DNA from: Ferrovibrio sp046297595
Lineage (GTDB): Bacteria > Pseudomonadota > Alphaproteobacteria > Ferrovibrionales > Ferrovibrionaceae
Assembly (NCBI RefSeq): GCF_046297595.1
Contig: NZ_JBKBHT010000001.1
Span: forward strand, 930,001 to 994,000
Direction: 5' to 3'
Length of the DNA: 64,000 nt
Shown: positions 62,580-64,000 of the stretch, in pieces
Numbering within the stretch: position 1 is the stretch's first letter
How the letters are laid out: each line of letters starts with the position of its first letter
The notes under the pieces: generated by a model
Told to the model about the DNA's origin: nothing
The model's database searches: none
The model's input: the letters and a program-made list of their open reading frames with translations, nothing else
Position numbers and translations under genes: made by a program

Positions 62580-63644
62580 TCAGTATGGGAACGGCCAGAT
62601 ACGCAGCTTTTCCTTGGTGATCTGCCACAGCCGGGCCAGGCCATGCGGCTCGACGATCAGGAAGATCACGATCAGGGCGCCGAACACCATGAATTCGAGG
62701 TGCGAGATCAGCGCCGTGGAAAGGTCGAAGCCCAGCAGCGGCGGCACCCGGGTCAGGAAGATCGGCACCAGCAGGATGAAGAAGGCGCCGAGGAAACTGC
62801 CCAGTATCGAGCCCAGACCGCCGATGATGATCATGAACAGGACCTGGAACGACATGGTGATGGTGAAACCGTCGGGCTCGGCCGAACCGAGATAGACGAA
62901 CAGATACAGCGCACCGGCCACGCCAATATAGAAGGACGACACGGCAAAGGCGGTCAGCTTGGCCACCACCGGACGGATGCCGATGATCTCGGCGGCGATG
63001 TCCATGTCGCGGATCGCCATCCATTGCCGGCCGGGATTGCTACGGACCAGGTTCTTCGCCGCCAGTGCCATCAGGGTGACAACACCGAGCGCAAAGAGAT
63101 ATTTCTCCATGGGTGAGTCGACCGACCAGCCGAAGATGACGATCTGCGGCGCGGTGATCACGCCTGAATTGGCGTAGTTGGTGAACCAGCCGACCTTGAC
63201 GAACAGCCAGGGCAGGAAGAACTGCGCCGCCAGGGTGGCGACCGCCAGATAGAAACCCTTGATGCGCAGGCTGGGCAGGCCGAAGAACATGCCGACCGCC
63301 GCCGTCACCAGACCGGCCAACGCGAATACCAGCAGAATGTTGAGGTCGGGCACACGGGTGGCGATATTCCAGGCCGCCACGGCGCCGACGCCCATGAAGG
63401 CGCTGGTGCCCAGCGAAAGCTGGCCACAATAGCCGGTCAGAATGTTGAGCCCCAGCGCCGCCAGGGACAGGCAGAGGAAGGGGATCAGCAGCGCGGTGTA
63501 GATGTAGTTGGTGGAAACCAGCGGGATGCCGATAAAGGCCGCCAGCATCAGCAGGGCGAAGAAGACGCGGTCCTGCGGAATGGTGAAGATGGCCTGGTCG
63601 GCGCTGTAGCTGGTCTTGTACTGGCCGGATTCGCGATAGAACAT
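62580..63644 (-). CDS. Branched-chain-type ABC permease, LivM family
   Basis: A 354-residue LivM-type permease: GYCGQLSLGTSAFMGVGAVAAWN, GFYLAVATLAAQFFLPWL and RQWMAIRDMDIAAEIIGIRPVVAKLTAFAVSS, the coupling loop. A ~30-residue polar N-terminal segment precedes the first membrane helix. It follows the LivH-type gene by 19 bp. Confidence 0.9.
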   Translation of the reverse strand: MFYRESGQYKTSYSADQAIFTIPQDRVFFALLMLAAFIGIPLVSTNYIYTALLIPFLCLSLAALGLNILTGYCGQLSLGTSAFMGVGAVAAWNIATRVPDLNILLVFALAGLVTAAVGMFFGLPSLRIKGFYLAVATLAAQFFLPWLFVKVGWFTNYANSGVITAPQIVIFGWSVDSPMEKYLFALGVVTLMALAAKNLVRSNPGRQWMAIRDMDIAAEIIGIRPVVAKLTAFAVSSFYIGVAGALYLFVYLGSAEPDGFTITMSFQVLFMIIIGGLGSILGSFLGAFFILLVPIFLTRVPPLLGFDLSTALISHLEFMVFGALIVIFLIVEPHGLARLWQITKEKLRIWPFPY

Positions 63645-63663
63645 GACCTGTTTCCCCTAACCG

Positions 63664-64000
63664 CTACACGCGCTCGATGATCTTTTCGCCGAACAGGCCC
63701 TGCGGCCGGATCAGCAGGAAGCCCAGGGCGAGCACATAGGCGAACCAGTTCTCGATGCCGCCGCCGAACAGCGGACCGATATAGACCTCGGCCAGCTTTT
63801 CGCCGGCACCGATGATCAGGCCGCCGATAATGGCACCCGGAATGGACGTGAACCCACCGAGGATCAGCACCGGCAGGGCCTTGAGCGCCAGCGATACGAT
63901 GGCCGGCTGCACACCCAGCTTGGAGCCCCACATCACGCCGGCCACCAGCGCGACCAGGCCGGCGATCGCCCAGACGATGATCCAGATCACGTTCAGCGGA
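63664..64000 (-). CDS. Branched-chain-type ABC permease, LivH family (partial)
   Basis: The C-terminal 111 residues of a LivH-type permease; the 5' part lies beyond the window. SIPGAIIGGLIIGAGEKLAEVYIG and YVLALGFLLIRPQGLFGEKIIERV are typical of the family's end, compared with a normal length near 290. The frame is open to the window edge. Confidence 0.88.
   Translation of the reverse strand, partial: PLNVIWIIVWAIAGLVALVAGVMWGSKLGVQPAIVSLALKALPVLILGGFTSIPGAIIGGLIIGAGEKLAEVYIGPLFGGGIENWFAYVLALGFLLIRPQGLFGEKIIERV

Overview
The window reads as a stretch of high-GC alphaproteobacterial chromosome, probably from a Rhodospirillales-like lineage. The strongest sign of class is an RNA gene: a circularly permuted, two-piece tmRNA (ssrA) at about 33.83-34.13 kb, next to a gene for the alphaproteobacterial-type SspB adaptor. 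DUF2336 and DUF465 proteins, a PAS_5 protein, the dapF-mtaB-ftsY order and one complete ccmABCDEFGHI operon agree with this. The lineage below class level is inference. No insertion sequence, prophage, CRISPR array, rRNA or complete tRNA gene was seen.

Layout. 0-9.6 kb: acyl-CoA synthetase, two DUF465 proteins, UbiX with an unusual basic N-terminal extension, a TIGR02444 protein, a methyltransferase, a Y-family DNA polymerase behind a near-match SOS box, an extensin-like lipoprotein overlapping epmA, efp divergent from epmA, an NTF2-like protein, a PAS_5 protein and an HxlR regulator. 9.9-12.6 kb: IorAB-type molybdenum oxidoreductase. 12.6-20.2 kb: an MFS transporter divergent from a NitT/TauT-type ABC ATPase and permease followed by xdhABC; the divergent gap holds a 20-bp palindrome. 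20.2-25.2 kb: DUF2336 and a PAS-GGDEF diguanylate cyclase, a HAD nucleotidase, dapD and a receiver-domain protein. 25.5-30.7 kb: a MarR gene overlapping a full branched-chain-amino-acid-type ABC operon. 30.7-31.45 kb: a conspicuously AT-rich FRG-domain gene, the clearest acquired gene. 31.5-35.3 kb: class I fumarase, sspB, ssrA and thyX. 35.3-40.8 kb: Bcr/CflA-type MFS exporter, a receiver protein with Glu in place of the phospho-Asp, an HPt-like protein without the His, then dapF-mtaB-ftsY. 40.8-46 kb: a Ugp-like ABC operon with a terminator and then a metallophosphoesterase. 46-51.3 kb: NUDIX hydrolase, a MarR regulator, and an NMT1-type ABC operon ending in an FAD oxidoreductase. 51.3-58.9 kb: a small Gln/Ala-rich protein and ccmABCDEFGHI, including a 59-residue ccmD. 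58.9-64 kb: a second branched-chain-type ABC cluster with a PaaK-like adenylate-forming protein; its livH runs off the end.

How the parts work together. ssrA and sspB form a ribosome-rescue and tagged-protein-degradation neighbourhood. EpmA and EF-P form a translation-factor modification pair, although epmB is not present here. The ccm operon would supply c-type cytochromes. IorAB, Xdh, two Liv-type transporters, an NMT1-type transporter and a Ugp-type transporter suggest a versatile organoheterotroph that imports and oxidises organic acids, N-heterocycles and phosphodiesters; the substrates are inferred, not shown. The most unusual items are the FRG island, the pseudo-receiver/pseudo-HPt pair, the ssrA-sspB adjacency with short tandem repeats upstream, and the strong palindrome upstream of the SBP-less ABC-xdh operon.
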